A stretch of 64,000 nucleotides of DNA from Pseudopyrenochaeta lycopersici (GCA_003313425.1 NHZP01000026.1:124001-188000); one strand, 5' to 3'. Numbered from the stretch's first letter, positions 38,154-51,600 are shown. The notes: generated from the sequence alone by a model not told the origin. Numbers and translations are program-made.

Positions 38154-38888
38154 TTACAAAGTTCCCTCTCCAAGGCATCTGTTCAGGGGGAATGTGTCAC
38201 CCGTGCAAAGGGCAATGACACCATCCACCCAGTTTAGGTTTCCATAGTTCCTCGAATCAAACGAGTCACCTTGGTAGTACGTCAAGCTACCCTCTCCGCC
38301 GATCTTGCCCCTCCAAATATTTCCACTCTCGCGGTATGTCCAAGCGTTGCTAACAAATGCGCCATACTTGCCCTCCGGTACTTTTGCGGTAAATTGCTGA
38401 CTCTGGCTCGACTCCCAGGACTGCGAATAGTCGATGGACATAGATACGCTTAAGAAGTTCTCGATGAGTGAAAACTCGGCGCCTACGCCAACAGAGATTG
38501 AGTTGCTGACGGAGTATCCTGCAGAAACAGAGATATCGGTAGGTGCACCCTTGACGATAGCGCTCATCAGAGTGTCCCAGCCCAGGAAGCGTGCACTGGG
38601 GTTGGGGACAATAATGGTGTCACCAGCACGCTTCGTGAGACTGTCGGTCGGTGCGTGGGTGTGGTTTCCCGAAACGGTGTACAGCGAGTCATCGAGATAC
38701 CCAGGCTTGGGAGGAGAGATGCCTGAAGTGCGAGCGGCTTCGAGTTCCTCGAGATCAGCGCGCTTCATCATAGTGAAGCGCCCTTTGCCATAGAGAATGA
38801 CATCGTCCTCGCCCACTTTGATAGGTGCTGGGGCAGCGGCCACGAGGGCAGCACTGGAGGCCAGTAGGAGGGCTGAAGTGAAGTGCAT
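38154..38888 (-). CDS. Secreted effector-like protein with Kex2-type sites
   Basis: 244 residues. The start at 38888 was chosen over the in-frame ATG at 39032 because it begins a clean signal peptide (MHFTSALLLASSAALVAAA, cleavage near 18-20) and has a TATA box 114 bp upstream. Two Lys-Arg pairs (42-43 after TMM, 86-87 after SLT) look like Kex2 processing sites, so a mature domain from about residue 88 is likely. That domain is beta-rich with alternating Ser and hydrophobic residues (SVSAGYSVSNSISVGVGAEF, 120-139), then SQSWESSQSQQFTAKVPEG and YGAFVSNAWTYRESGNIWRG. Cys228 and Cys238 may form a C-terminal disulfide. One N-glycosylation sequon (NHT, 75-77) lies in the propeptide. It resembles proteins annotated in Dothideomycetes as Celp0028-like effectors, from memory. 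The strand pattern recalls aerolysin-type beta-hairpin proteins, which is only a hypothesis. Confidence 0.8.
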   Translation of the reverse strand: MHFTSALLLASSAALVAAAPAPIKVGEDDVILYGKGRFTMMKRADLEELEAARTSGISPPKPGYLDDSLYTVSGNHTHAPTDSLTKRAGDTIIVPNPSARFLGWDTLMSAIVKGAPTDISVSAGYSVSNSISVGVGAEFSLIENFLSVSMSIDYSQSWESSQSQQFTAKVPEGKYGAFVSNAWTYRESGNIWRGKIGGEGSLTYYQGDSFDSRNYGNLNWVDGVIALCTGDTFPLNRCLGEGTL

Positions 38889-39001
38889 AATTGAATGAAT
38901 GTAGTAGTCTTGCAAAGACTTTTTCGAGAAGCGAATGTGAAATGATTGTAATGAATGAATGACTTTGACTGATGCCGCGATATAACGTAGATAGAGTGAC
39001 A

Positions 39002-39009
39002 TATTTATA
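39002..39009 (-). promoter_or_regulatory. Candidate TATA box of the secreted-protein gene
   Basis: On the minus strand this reads TATAAATA, 114 bp before the chosen start codon. The distance implies an untranslated leader of roughly 80 nt. Confidence 0.4.
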
Positions 39010-39781
39010 ATGGTTGCTCCTGCATCCACCAAAATTCACTCCCCCAGAATCATGTTGCAATCTTGAACCAGGTACGGGGCTTGGTAGGACTGAGTGTGGA
39101 GTCTAGGGGCATCCTAGAGGCCCTAGGGGCAGGTCGGTCCGATGCATTGAGAAAAACAGTCGGTACCTTCCGAATAGATCGTAAAAATTCCCTACAGTCT
39201 TGGTAAGTCATGCATCTGTTCGGGTATTTATTGCGTGATGGAAAGGGGTGTCAGTGCTTGACATGCAAGGCATAGCACTGCCACCGGTTCCTATTGGTCA
39301 CAAAGGAGCGCCAAGGTGTGAAAGAGATCGGGCCGAACCGTTTGACCACAAGGCGAGTTTCATACTTACGGAGCAAACTACTACTTGAACCGGAAATAGT
39401 TCGCATGAACAGCCACCATATTTCAATGTCAGCTGTCAGTCTCGTCTCGGGGAGAAAAATGCGGGGCATCCCCGTAAGGCTTGCGGCCGAACATTGCCTT
39501 TCTTGTCGATGATATGTTTCAAACATCGTGGTTTTCGCCACAATAAGGCCGGCAGCATCGAGGTGATTTCTTTTTTCGTAAGACTAACTTGGCAGGCTCG
39601 GAGGAGTATTATTGCGAATGCTAGTAACAGACAGCTTTCAGAACATAAGTAGCTGGACGGAAACCTGGTGAAGTCTTCACTCAGCCATCACACAAACATT
39701 CGCTCATTGCTTATCTCAACTCAAGTCATTCTTTTGCCTTACGCATACACTCTCTTTATTGCTTTGACATCAATCGTCAAG

Positions 39782-40153
39782 ATGCGTTCCACATACGTTA
39801 TCGCCTTCGTTGCCTCAATCCTGGCTCCATTCGCCAGTGCCGACCTACATACCGACGGTCTCTGTATCGATAAGGTCGCCGGATCGAATGTGTACAACGA
39901 AGCTGCAACGGCAGCAGCTTGCACAGCGTATCTGAATCGAAACACAGGCAACAAGCAGTGGGATCAATGCCCAGATTGCGCCATGGTAAGCCATAATAAC
40001 TTTTGTTTGTATTGATGAATTGAATCCTGATATGTGCTTCAGAAAGTGATTGGCAACTTGAATGTTTGCCATTCTGACGGGAACCATATCGGTGGTGACG
40101 AGTTGAACTACTACTGCAAGCAGAACAATGCTGGCGGATCGATGGCAAGCTAG
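39782..40153 (+). CDS. Small secreted cysteine-rich protein
   Basis: Two exons, 39782..39985 and 40043..40153 (57-bp intron, GTAAGC donor, CTTCAG acceptor, phase 0), encode 104 residues. An N-terminal signal peptide ends at about residue 20 (ILAPFASA|D), leaving a mature protein of about 84 residues with six cysteines (28, 47, 63, 66, 77, 93) that could make three disulfides. The WDQCPDC motif lies just before the splice site and IGGDELNYYC after it; the latter recalls a family of small secreted fungal proteins from plant-associated species. No enzymatic motif is seen. It is transcribed away from the secreted gene at 38154..38888, with 893 bp between start codons. An apoplastic effector or cell-surface role is inference. 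Splicing is well supported because it adds two of the six cysteines and a clean stop. Confidence 0.85.
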
Positions 40154-42620
40154 ATGTGAAATGGGGAAGGGATGGCGAAGGACAGCCAAGTTGTCATAGA
40201 TGATATCACAAAATTTGACCTAATCAACATGCGTCTACTGGATTCATCAAATTGCTGGACATGTGTGATAGGGTGGTCATGTGATGGGCTGCTAGGGGTT
40301 GCACAGTCTGATTAGTCATTTAGCCAGAATAGCATGTGAATTCCAAGTGAAAATAAGACCATCCTGAAAGGCCCTAACGCCAGTGCTGCGCAAAATGTCC
40401 ATGGGGTTTGCACCTTGCGCACTACAGGGCAATTCAGTCATGCTTGCAGTCGGTTGGAAGTTAACCCGGACCAGTTGTTCACTCCTACCAGCCATTTGTC
40501 TTCCTAGCTCCCTAATCAAGGAACGATAATTCCTGCTTATTTATTTTTAGATGCTATCAATTACTGCTATTCTCACCAATAACCCTCGAAAAATTACTCG
40601 CGCAAACTGCAGCTGAGTGCGTTCATTGGTTATCATGGAGCCGAACAATAACCGTGCATGATTTTCGCTACACCACAAGGAATAACGAAACAGCCAACAG
40701 TTCCATGATCCATGACTGCGCTAGCCCGGAACCCTTGACAACCGAACGATTACGGTCGCATGGAATTACTAAAAAGCTACCCTTTCTAGAAACTCTTTTA
40801 CATACGAAGTTTATTTTCTATGCACGCAATTAGTATAGGAGATTAGAACATGAAAGTAGCAATGCTCATAAAACTTTGCAGGCAGTTGCTCAGCACAGGT
40901 GGCTTTGATGTAATATGATCACATATAGAAAGATGATTCAGTGGAGAATAGCAGGGAAAAAGGCCATCGTATGTAGGCAGATAAGGTAAGTAGAGTCAAC
41001 ATTTGTTTGTGTTTACCTAGCAAACCAAATATAGAAGTTCTAAGTCAGGTATAGCCATGGAAGTAGCCATGCAGATGATAATTACTATCCATTTATCCCT
41101 GTTTCTGTAACCATCTGCGTCATTTTCTTGCTTAAAACCTTTTTTACTACCTTCAACATGGAGTGTTCGCTAAAGTGCTCTCCCTTTCCAATTGAAGGTT
41201 GTTTACTATCCTTTTTCACCTCGAATGCACGAGGCTGCTACAGCGAAGTTCCATTCTCTGCAATTACTTTTGCTACATGCCCAGATCGTCAAGCTCCATC
41301 CCATATTGTGTTGTTGTTTTTGATTTCAATCCATCGCTAAACTACGAACCAATACCTTCCAAATCCATATCTTGTGTGCCGTGGTCTCGTGATAGCCTAA
41401 TAATTCGATGTCGAATGTCTTTGTTTGGGCCAGTCGGATGTTGCGGAGAGAAGTCCTTCGCAGAGCAGCCACATTTCGCTTTGATCGTAGTAACAAGGCT
41501 TGAAATCATTTCAAAAACTGCGCAAAATCGATTAACGTTGCGTTGTATTGTTCGCTTTTAAGCAGAAGTAAATCCTGACATGGTGTAGGACTGAAGATTA
41601 GAACAGAGATGGGCTAACTACAATTAATTAAAATTGTATTTGATAGCTGACAATTTCTGTCTTAAATTTGCTAAAAGGAAGGATTGAATCAAATGCTAGT
41701 GTTGACGAGAGATGTCTTCTTAAACAATAGCTCGTAGGGGAAGAACTCTGCTGCATTGTGATAGATTATAGCCAATAGCTCGAGAATGAAAGCATCATAG
41801 TCATCGACCTTGTCTAAGAATCTTGCCACTAGGACGAAAAGAAGCCGCTGACCCTATCGGTAATATCAAGGACTTATAACTTTGCGTCCTTTGTTTAGGT
41901 GGCTAGGGGTCGGAGCTAGGCACTAGTAATGGCATTGATCTAATTTGTCGTGAGTATGCAGCATGAACGAGAATCATTCATGAAAGGCGCGTAGGGAGCG
42001 TGGACATCACAGGCTCGCGAAAACAATGGGTGCTGCTGCAAATCAACTGTGCCAGTATATACACACTAGAGCCAAGAGCCAGATAGGTGGGAGAAAGGAG
42101 TTAGTCCCTCTCAAATCTCCGAAGCGGAAGGATCCCGCAACGCTTAAGCTGATAGGCTGGCCTTGCGCAGTCTTCGTCCTGAACCACTACCGACATCCGA
42201 GCGTCGAGCCGTTGAGTCGGCGAAATATTTCCTTGGAGGACGAATTCACTAACATCTTCACAATATGGCTCTGTCAGTCTCACTAATCTATGGTAAGTTT
42301 TACCAGATGGAGCTATGCGACCCAGACACGTAGGGTTGAAAGGTACCCTAGTTTGGTCGGGTGAGCGAAGTAATGCTCCGAATACGAAGATCTTCCAAGA
42401 TCGCGGTGGTGATATTCAGTTGCTTTTGTGTACGATCGTAATGTGCTGAGTATTCTTCACGTGCTTTGTTCAGTTTTGCTTCTTATACGTAACTGTGCGA
42501 GGCTCCTTAATAGTAAAGGTGGAATTTTACCCTCCGATGATCTAAATGCATTCAGCCTCTCCTGACGCCGTTGAATGCTGGAATTGAATGCCACAAACGC
42601 CATTATGCATAAAAATTCTA
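40154..42620. other. Spacer before midasin (about 2.5 kb)
   Basis: No gene is supported. Open frames at 41128..41561 and 42026..42286 (plus) are short and unrecognised. This spacer marks the passage from the gene-sparse left part to the dense right part. Confidence 0.45.
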
Positions 42621-45600
42621 CTACGCACTCCCAGCAACCTCCCCAAACCACTGCCTTAATGCGCCAGCAAGCACACCGGGTAATTCCCTTACATCCCTAA
42701 CCACCAGATAATATCTGAATGGGAAACGCTCCATGTACTTCCATCTTACCACCTTGCCTTCTGGTGTGATCTCTACAGACTGCAGATCCAAGATGCTCGT
42801 TTTGTCTTTCTCCTTGGCCTCTTGAGTTTTTGGTGATGCCAGTTGGTTGGCAGGGTTTTCGGATGACGTTATTTTCGGTGCCGTAGACGGTACAGTCGCG
42901 GAAGAGTCAATAATAACGAAAACGATCATTACGCGTTCTTCCTGCGCCTTTCGAACCAGGCGCTGGATTTCGGCGTGTGAGTCGCATATACCATCGCTGA
43001 CAATGAGCATGAGCTGCCAAAGATCCTCGCCTGAAGAGCTTGGCCCCTTCCTCCTTGCCTCAGCAAACAACTCCAGACTCTTATCCACCAATCCCCTAAC
43101 GTTGGTCTTTGCAGCATCAAAACCGAATTGCTCAAAAACCTTTACACCGGCCTCACTTGTGAATGGCTTGTCGAAATCATGCGCCACATTAACTTGATCC
43201 CCGAAACCGACGACACTGACCTCACCTACTTCTAGCATCGAAAGGGACTTCGTGACAAGTGTAAGGGTTTTGAGGGCAAGATTTGACGCACCACTCTCTG
43301 CCATTGATTTCGAATCGTCGAGAGCGATCATAACTTGGTAACTCCTCTTACTAGGTTGACTTCTTCGCAGCCAGATCTTGTCGCGCTTGTAGCCCGATGC
43401 AATGTATGGTATAATGCGCTTCAAATTGAGACGCTTGCCAGTGCGGAAGTCTCCCCGAAGCTTGGTGGCAAGTGTAGGCGCGAGAATTAGTCGTAAGTGC
43501 TCTGTGAGTTGCTGAGAGAGCGAATGTGTTGCGGCTTCATGGGAAAGCCAGAGGCTGCGAGCATTATCTGGTGTCATTGTCGACATGTTATCCAAGTGAG
43601 TGAGTTCGAGCCTTGTCTCCACTTCATGAACGGAAGAGGTTTCAGATGTATCTTCGTCGATTGGTACAGCGTCTTCCATGTCCTGATCGTCTTGTTGAGG
43701 CAGGGCATTTTGCTCCCCCACAAAAGCTTGTGGTTGACCCTCCATGGCGTTGGACTGCTGTGGCTGCTCTTCTTGGCCTTGCGCTTGCTGCTCAGCATCT
43801 TCCATATCTGTGTCTTTATCCGCAGCCCCGGCCATCTCGTCGTCGTTGTCTTCAGGTCTGGTAGGCATTCTCTCTTCATCTTCGTTGACAGGCATAGCCA
43901 TGTCATGATCCAGGGCCGTGGCCTGCTCTTCGGTCGCCGTACCCAAAGCCTGTGTATCAGCCTGCGTGTCTTCATCACCAAGATGCTCAAAATCAGCATC
44001 GGCCATATCGACCTCTTTGTCAATCTGCTGTACTTGACTTTCATCCTTCTCACGTGCTTCTGAGATTTGCTTATGCTGATTGTACCACTTCTCTAGGACA
44101 TCTCCCAGCTTCTTGAATGATTGTGTCTCCTGAGACTCTTCAGGGTGTTCTCCATGTCCGCTGGCATCAGGCTGGGCTGTCTGGCCTAGCTGGCCGTCTT
44201 CGCCGGCGGTCTCTTGCTTCTGCTCGGATGACTCGCCTTCCTGGCCTTCGTCCTGGTTTGCGGCACTGGCGGAAGCTTGCTTATCTTTATTCTTGTGGGC
44301 TTCTTCGTTAGCCTCAGTACCGGCTCCAGCTTCAGCATTCGGGTCAGCTTCGTTAGTGTCTTTTGCATCACGGGGTTCGTCATCCGGCATACTGTCATCC
44401 GGTAGGGGAACAGCGTCATCCATAGGCTCATCACCCTCTTCCTGCTCCTCTTCTGCCTGTTCCTCTTCTTCAGTGTGACCATTGGTGTTTTTCACCTCTT
44501 CGTCTTCCTGTTCAGCCCCGATTTCGTCATCAACAGTATCCGGGGCGCAAGGTTCGTTATCGGGATCCATCTCATCTTCCGGCAGATCATCGCCCATGTC
44601 CACGTCCCCAAGATCATCTTCTTCCTTCCCCTCATCATCCTGACCATCGATATTGAGATCCTCCGGTAAATCAAGTGTTTCTTCTTCTTTTGCATGCGGG
44701 TCCATTTTCTCTGTCTGACCAAGACCAATATTTTCTTCTTGATCTTCACCCTCCATCTCCATTTCTTCATCCTCTTCGCCTTCTTGCTTGTCTTCTTTAT
44801 CTCCATCTTCACCACTCTTCTCCTTCTCCTTCTGCTCAGCAGCTACCTGCTCCTCTTCATTCTCTGTGCCGATATCCTGCTTGCCTTCTTTGTCTTGCGC
44901 GTCTTCTTCCTTGCCGCCCTCGTCCCACATCTTCTCGTCAACGGCACTCGGACCAAGATCATCAACACTGCCGACCTCACTTTGCACCTCATCATCCCCT
45001 TCCTCGCCCGACTCATCACCCTTGTCTTCTTTCTCACCGACCTCTTCAGTATCGCCTTCCATTTCCTGCTCACCCATGTCGATGGCATCATCCTGCTCTT
45101 CAATGCTTCCCTCTCGCTCACCCCTCTTCTCTTGTGCCAAGTCTTCAAGATCCTCATCATCTTCGATGTCCTTCGAGATATCTTCAGCGCCCTCACCCTC
45201 ACCAAGACCGGTCCCAGATTCAAGCTTTTCGTCCTTGCCTTTCTGTTGATCTGCAGATTTCTCCGGAGGCTGACAGAAACCCTGGGAGCCTATCTGGATG
45301 AAAGACTTTGCGAGGCGATTCAGCAGGCTTGCTGTCGACCCGTGGAGGGCGTCAAAGCGATTGACAAGATATCTGTGTGACGCAACATATTGATCTAGTA
45401 TAGGCTGCAAGGAGGCGAATATGGCGGCTACACCTTGCAGATGAGTATCTGTATGAAGATGCTGCATGTTATCCAACAAGGCCTGTAATGTGTTGCTAAT
45501 TTGAGGAGAATGCAAGGCATTGAGTGCTGCAGAGATTGCTTGCTCCTCCTTGACTAACCATGCTGTATCTTCTGTCGAAGAAGGAACTCCCTTCAGCGAG

Positions 45601-48600
45601 GCTTCCACATCTTGCATTGATCCAAGAATGAGGTCAAGCGACTTAAAGATGTTATTCGCACAATCTTCAACCTTTGCCCGCTGATCACCCGAGGACTCTA
45701 CAACTTTAGCCTCTGGATAGTAGAATAGGAATCCTCGAATCTGCCTGAGTATGACCCCTGCGATATCGCTGTTATTAAGCCAATCTTTGAAAGCAATATC
45801 CACGTCAGTGATAGTGATCCTGACTAATTCATTCCAAGACCGGTGCGCCTCTGACTGGATATTATATGGTAGCTTGGGCAGCTTATCGTATCCGTCTCCC
45901 AGATCGTTCAGTTTCGTTATCCACTCTCGCATGCCGCGAATGAGAGAATCAAGTTCATTTGTCTTACCCAATTTCGCTTGCGCGGCCACGATGTCCATGC
46001 CGGTTTGAAGCATCGCAGCCAACCAGCGGAGACTCGGTTGTAGAGACCTGGACGCTTCGGCCTGTTGTAGAGAGATTGAATAGAGCTGCCCTTGTTGTGC
46101 AAGGCTTCTTATAAGTAAAATCGGTGCATTGACACCTTCCAGGTGCTTCGCCGCTTTGCTTAGCACACTGCGCTGACGTATAGAGATCTGCAGCAAGCCC
46201 TCAAGGTATCCAATACTCTTGGCTACATCGTTCGGTGTTAGGTCGCCCGAGTGTTCCTTATATACTGCGCGAACTTGAGGAAGGATACTGAGCGCTTTGT
46301 GCAAGTGATACTCTGCAACAAGTCCAAATTCATCATTTTCTTTGATTGAGGCTAAAGTCGAAAGTATTGTTGAGATATTTTCTTGCTTGGCTAGAGTATC
46401 AACACTAGGATTAGAATTGACACCCATTTGACGAAGCTCTTTCAAGGTATCGGCGTAGAGCTTGCGCTTTTGTGTCTTGAGATGTTGCACAGATTCCTTA
46501 TTTTCTTCGGTGAGTGTAGAAGGTGTGGCTTTCTGGAGCTCAGTCATTGATGTTGTGAGCTCGGTGATAAAGTTGTTGATGTACGCGGCGCCATTGATAA
46601 GACCAGCTTTTGGACTAGAGAGATTGCGCATCATAGATACAGAGACAGATAGATGCTGATATCGGGTCGGTCGGTCGCTCCAGCCTGGTATGGCAGCTGC
46701 GCAAAGTTCAAGTGTGCCAGGATGAACTGCCGTATCAACTGTGTTCATGGAGATATCCTGTGTCAAGTAATTTTCCTCCGGAAAGCCAGCCCTTACCAAT
46801 CCAGAGATCGGCTGATTGAGCAGTGCCCTAAACTTTCTCACCACCCTGCTTAGTTTGCGATGGCTCGACTTCGCACTTTGCTTCAGTGCCTCGATGTTCG
46901 TGTCTTTCCAGCTTGCAAGCTTGATGACGTCGTTTACTTCTTTTTCTAATTTCTGACGACCATTTGCAAGCGCTTCGCGCGTCGGCTTCTCCAGTCGGGA
47001 GAAGTAAGCAATAAAATTGTCAAGTGCGGTGTTGATGATTTTGAAACCATCGACATCTTGCATGCGCATTGCAGTGTGCTGACGAAGTTGCTGGAGGAGC
47101 TTGATACGCTGCCCAAATTGCCCAAGCGTCGTTGTTTCGAAAAAGCTCTCTAAAGATTTGAGTAGATCTCTAGCATGAATTTTCATATTGTTCTCTTCAT
47201 CAATGCTACCAGAGGCCACAATGATTGTTTCGTAGGCGACAAAGAACCAACTCTTAGCATCGTCACGGAATTTGTCTGTTTCCATGTCGAACAATCTTGC
47301 CCATGTCGTCAGTTCAAGTTGTCGCCAACTAACGAGCAGCTTCGTCAAGTCATCGTATAAGTTTGCGGTGCTGTACTCTTTGCTAGCGACCTTCTGCCAC
47401 TCATACATATAACTATGCAATTTCTCGGCCTTGGTGATAAATTTCGCAACAGGGTCAACATGTCGGAACTCGAGAGTCTCATCGCAAGTCCGTAATACTT
47501 CTGAAAGAGTAGTGTGCTCAGGCCAGATGTTGCGAATCTGGCGGTAGCGTGTCTGGATGCGATGGATAAGCGTGATCAGCCGTTTTGCTTCAGGCAGATT
47601 TGCGTCGAAATAGAAATTATACGTCTTTCCAGTACCGGAAGAACACAATGCGTCCACTTTTTTTTCCAGCGCGAGATAAATAGCAGGTAAAGCATCGTCA
47701 TGCTTGGTGCCGTGGCTCTTGCCTCCAGATACTCGGGTCATTTCCTCAGTACACCATTCGAGCAGCAATTTAATGGAGTCGGATGCCTCTCGTCCCTGAA
47801 CAAACAGCTCCGCGTGCATATTCGCAAGTCGTATCGCGTGATCCCGTGAGTTCGATGTAGCCACTGGACTGCTTTGTTCCTCCTCCTGTTCTGCCTCATA
47901 ATCTGGGAACAATGTCAGATCCTCATCATCCATGTCATCATCCATGCCCCTGTACGTGTACAAGCTCGAGTTCTGGGCCTCTTTTTCTTGGTCTTGAAGC
48001 AGCTTAGCCTTCCAGTCGGCATAAAAACTAGAAAACAAGTCATGAAGTAAAGTCCTGACAGCATGACCAGACATGGACGCTGGGTCCGTATTCTTGAGGA
48101 TTGACAAGGAGTGCAGCGCATGCCAACGAAAATCAACAGCATGATCAATCTGACCTAGGCCATCTTCGAGCTCTTGAATAAAGTAGTCTGATTTTGCGAT
48201 CGCGCGCTGACGTCCGAAGAACGGAGTGTCACGGCAAATTCGTATAAGACTCTTGTTAATAGCGCTCTGCGCCCTGTCTTCTTCGTCTTTCCGACCGAGA
48301 AGCAGACCAATATCCAAACAGACAAGAAAGCCTATTGCAGTATCTGTGATATCGTCATATGCTCTGTAGCCTTCATTCAGGCGCTGAATGATTCGCAGTA
48401 TGTTTTGCTGCAAAGTTCTATCTCGGATCGCTTCCTCGGTTAACATAGATCCATTCAAAAGTGGTTGAATGGTACTGATCAGGTTTGAAAATTCGCCATG
48501 GATCTCATCGAGCTCGGACACCACAGGACGAACGATGGCCGGTACCGGCGGCTCTTTACCCATACTTTGGATTGTTTTTTCCAATTCTCGAATGCGGAAG

Positions 48601-51600
48601 CTGGTGCTTTGGCCTGTGAAGTCTAGTTGAAATTGTTTAAGAGCATCAAGTGCCTTCTCTAGACTTTGCTTCTCTTCGTTGAACATCTTACGCTTGATCA
48701 TAGGTTTGAGCGCAGGATCATGCGGGTAATTTGGAACATATAACTTGAGCCCAAACAATCCCAATTGTACCCAAGCTTCAGCGTCGACACTCTGTACAGG
48801 GCGGTAACATCTTGCAAACCCCTCCTCAAGAGTAGTACGATAAATGTCGTTGACAGACACGTTAGGATGAAAGGTGACTTGGCCTTCATGCAGGATTTGG
48901 ACAACCTCTACACAATGCGATGCATAGATTTGATTGTAGATGTTTCGATACAGGTCTTCGAGATTATTATACTGGTCCTGTGTGATACGGTCTGCATCGA
49001 GGGTGATCTGCTGTGCAAGCACTTGAAGCTCGTTTTCGAAGCGGTTGAGTTGCGCCAGTTGGACTTCATCGGCACCGTGCAGCTTAGCAAGCAGTGACGT
49101 ATGAAACTCGCTCTGAAGAACCATGGCGTGCCCTGAAGGGTGTGCGAGGCCGAGGTGGCGAAGCAACTTCGCAAATGTTTCAGTGGCATCGTAAGAACCC
49201 TCCATAGTAACAGTCCCAAGTTTGGTCGGTCGTCGAGCAAGCAAGGTCGCCTTGGCCCGTGTAGCCGCAACAGCAGGCGATGGCGTATTATAAAACTGAT
49301 TATTACTGCGGTGGTCATTCCACGTCACATCGAGAAACTGACAAAGACCCTCAAACTCTTCCTCAAAATATGGGGTGGATACATTGTCGTATTCCCCAAT
49401 ACTGTGTTCCAATTCTTGAATAGCTGCATCAAGACTCCTGATGAGCTCACGAGCATCGACTTGGTCCTTGCGCACAAGGTTTAGAGAGCTCATGATCCTC
49501 TCGCGGATTTGCACCATGTCATCGACGCGTAGATTCAACTTCCACATGACAGAGTCTAGTCGGTCAGCCAGGTCCTCTAGCTCAAGAACCCCCTTTAATT
49601 GAGCATGATTTCTTGGAGTTGGAGGCTTGAACATGCACCATATACGCTCCATACCTAGTCCGGTTGTCAACTGCACGTCGGAGCCAAAAAGTTGGATCTG
49701 TTTGGTGAGTGTCGTGCTCAAAACCTGTACCAGAGTGGTCGGAGTTCCGGTTGTGGTGGGGATGGCAGACGTAAGCATCTTGAGGTATGCGTGGAAAGTT
49801 GCGCGATCAAATGTGGACTCGGTGCTAAGGGCGAAAAAAGCCCAGAATAGTGCACGCAAAGTCTTGAGAAATGTGACGTCTAGCTGTTGACCGTTGCGAT
49901 GTCCTGAACGAACGCCCTCAACTACCTTCACTAGCCCTTGCCAGTAGGCGTGTAGAAACGCGGGCAGTTTTTGCTTCTCCTTGCGCCGCTCGAGACGAGC
50001 GGAAGGTAAATTCTGGATCTTTTCTTGCATGTTATACAAATCAAGCATGACTTCGTACATTGAGGCATACCAGAGGCTAGAAAGCTTCTGGGTATCAGTC
50101 CGGTTGAGATGGAGTTCATTGCCGAGCGGATGAAATGGTACAAGCTGAGCCAACTCATCCGACCCACTTTGCTGAAGGAAAAATTGCATATGTGGTCCCC
50201 ATGCATTGCGTATGAATTGGGAGAAGTGAGAGATCTTGTCACCGAACCTTTGCGATTCCAGCGTAGTAGGTGTAAGTTGCATATCGTTGGGACCATCAAC
50301 ACTGTTGGCCTGGGAAGATGAGGGGGAGGAGGATGTGAGACCCTTGGACATCTGTTTTGTAAAGCTTGCTAACAGAGTAATGTCATCTTGGCCTAGATTT
50401 TCAAATTGCTGCTTTATGGTGTCGATTTGGGTTTCGTCGTATTCGTTGCATTGGCGGAATCGATACATCGCAGAGTCAAGCGGAAATTCAAGATTCCTCG
50501 ACTCGGGTCGCAGCTGACTACTCTCAGGTTCTAACAGACAGATTTCGATAGCTCGATTTCGCATGGCCCTGGAAAGTTCTCCGAACCTCGGATCCATTGT
50601 CATGAAAATTCTGAAGTTTGGGTGAGGCCGCACAATGCGAGCCTCGCCATCAGCGGTGGAGTGTTCATTGATGGATAGATAACCATTAGGCTCGAGGAGC
50701 GAGTTCAAACGATCAAGAACTGCGCTTGAACAGAGATTAGCGTTGTCGAGAATCAGCCATTTGCCTTGCTCAAGTGCCCGGATGAGAATGCCGTCAACCC
50801 ACTGAAAGCGTGCGCCGTCAATTTGATGACCTGCAGAGCGAAGTACCTGCTGTAACTCGTGAAGTAGGGTCAAAGCCTCAGGATCGGACTGAGCAATCAA
50901 TTCCAGGAGCGAGCCAATCGCGCTGGCTGTGCCTGTGGTAGTGATATGGAGGTATTCAAGCAGCTTAATGTAAGAATGTGACGGCTGTTCCATGGACACG
51001 ATCCGTCTTCGAGTAAATTCTTCAAGTTTCTCCATGCACTGATGTGCTTCTCTCGTTGGGTCAATTTGCTCATAACCACCAACGAGATCCATCGCATCAA
51101 CGTCTGCGTTCATAGAGAAGGTGACCAGGTCTGCTCCCACGAAGTTTGCCAGCTGGTTAATCATGGCTGTCTTGCCTGAGCCAGGTATACCGACAAGAAT
51201 AACCGGCCAACTCTGCTTAACACTGATTAACAGAGCTTCCATGGAACCCAACTGGGGGACTCTAAGGGCCGAAATCATGTCTGGACGGGTGACTGTGGTA
51301 CTTCGTGATACTACACCTAGGCCAACCTGAAGCGCTTTTGTACTGACGTTGTGAAACAGGCTTACGCGCGGCTCGTGGGCTCCATAGACGTTTTCGAAAA
51401 TCTTGAACATGCGTCGACGATCATTCCCAGTACGGAAGCGTTGAACAAAGACAGTGTCGAGAAAGTCGCATGCTGAGCCTGTAAATTCGTCGGAGGCGAG
51501 AAGTTGAAGCCACCGCAGAGTGTCACGTAGATTGAACTCCCATGGTGCACCCAAGTTACCGAATGCGCGGCGGGCAACAACCTCGTCGTCAAGTTCGGCG

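Noticed and set aside
38434..38793. 119-codon plus-strand frame
   Set aside because: Antisense shadow of the secreted-protein gene.
38889..39032. Upstream in-frame ATG giving a longer secreted protein
   Set aside because: It would bury the signal peptide 48 residues into the protein and the TATA box would lie inside the coding sequence.
44675..45380. Long plus-strand open frames (208 and 228 codons) opposite midasin
   Set aside because: They are complements of the Asp/Glu-rich tract; Glu/Asp codons read as Leu/Phe/Ser in reverse and rarely make stops.
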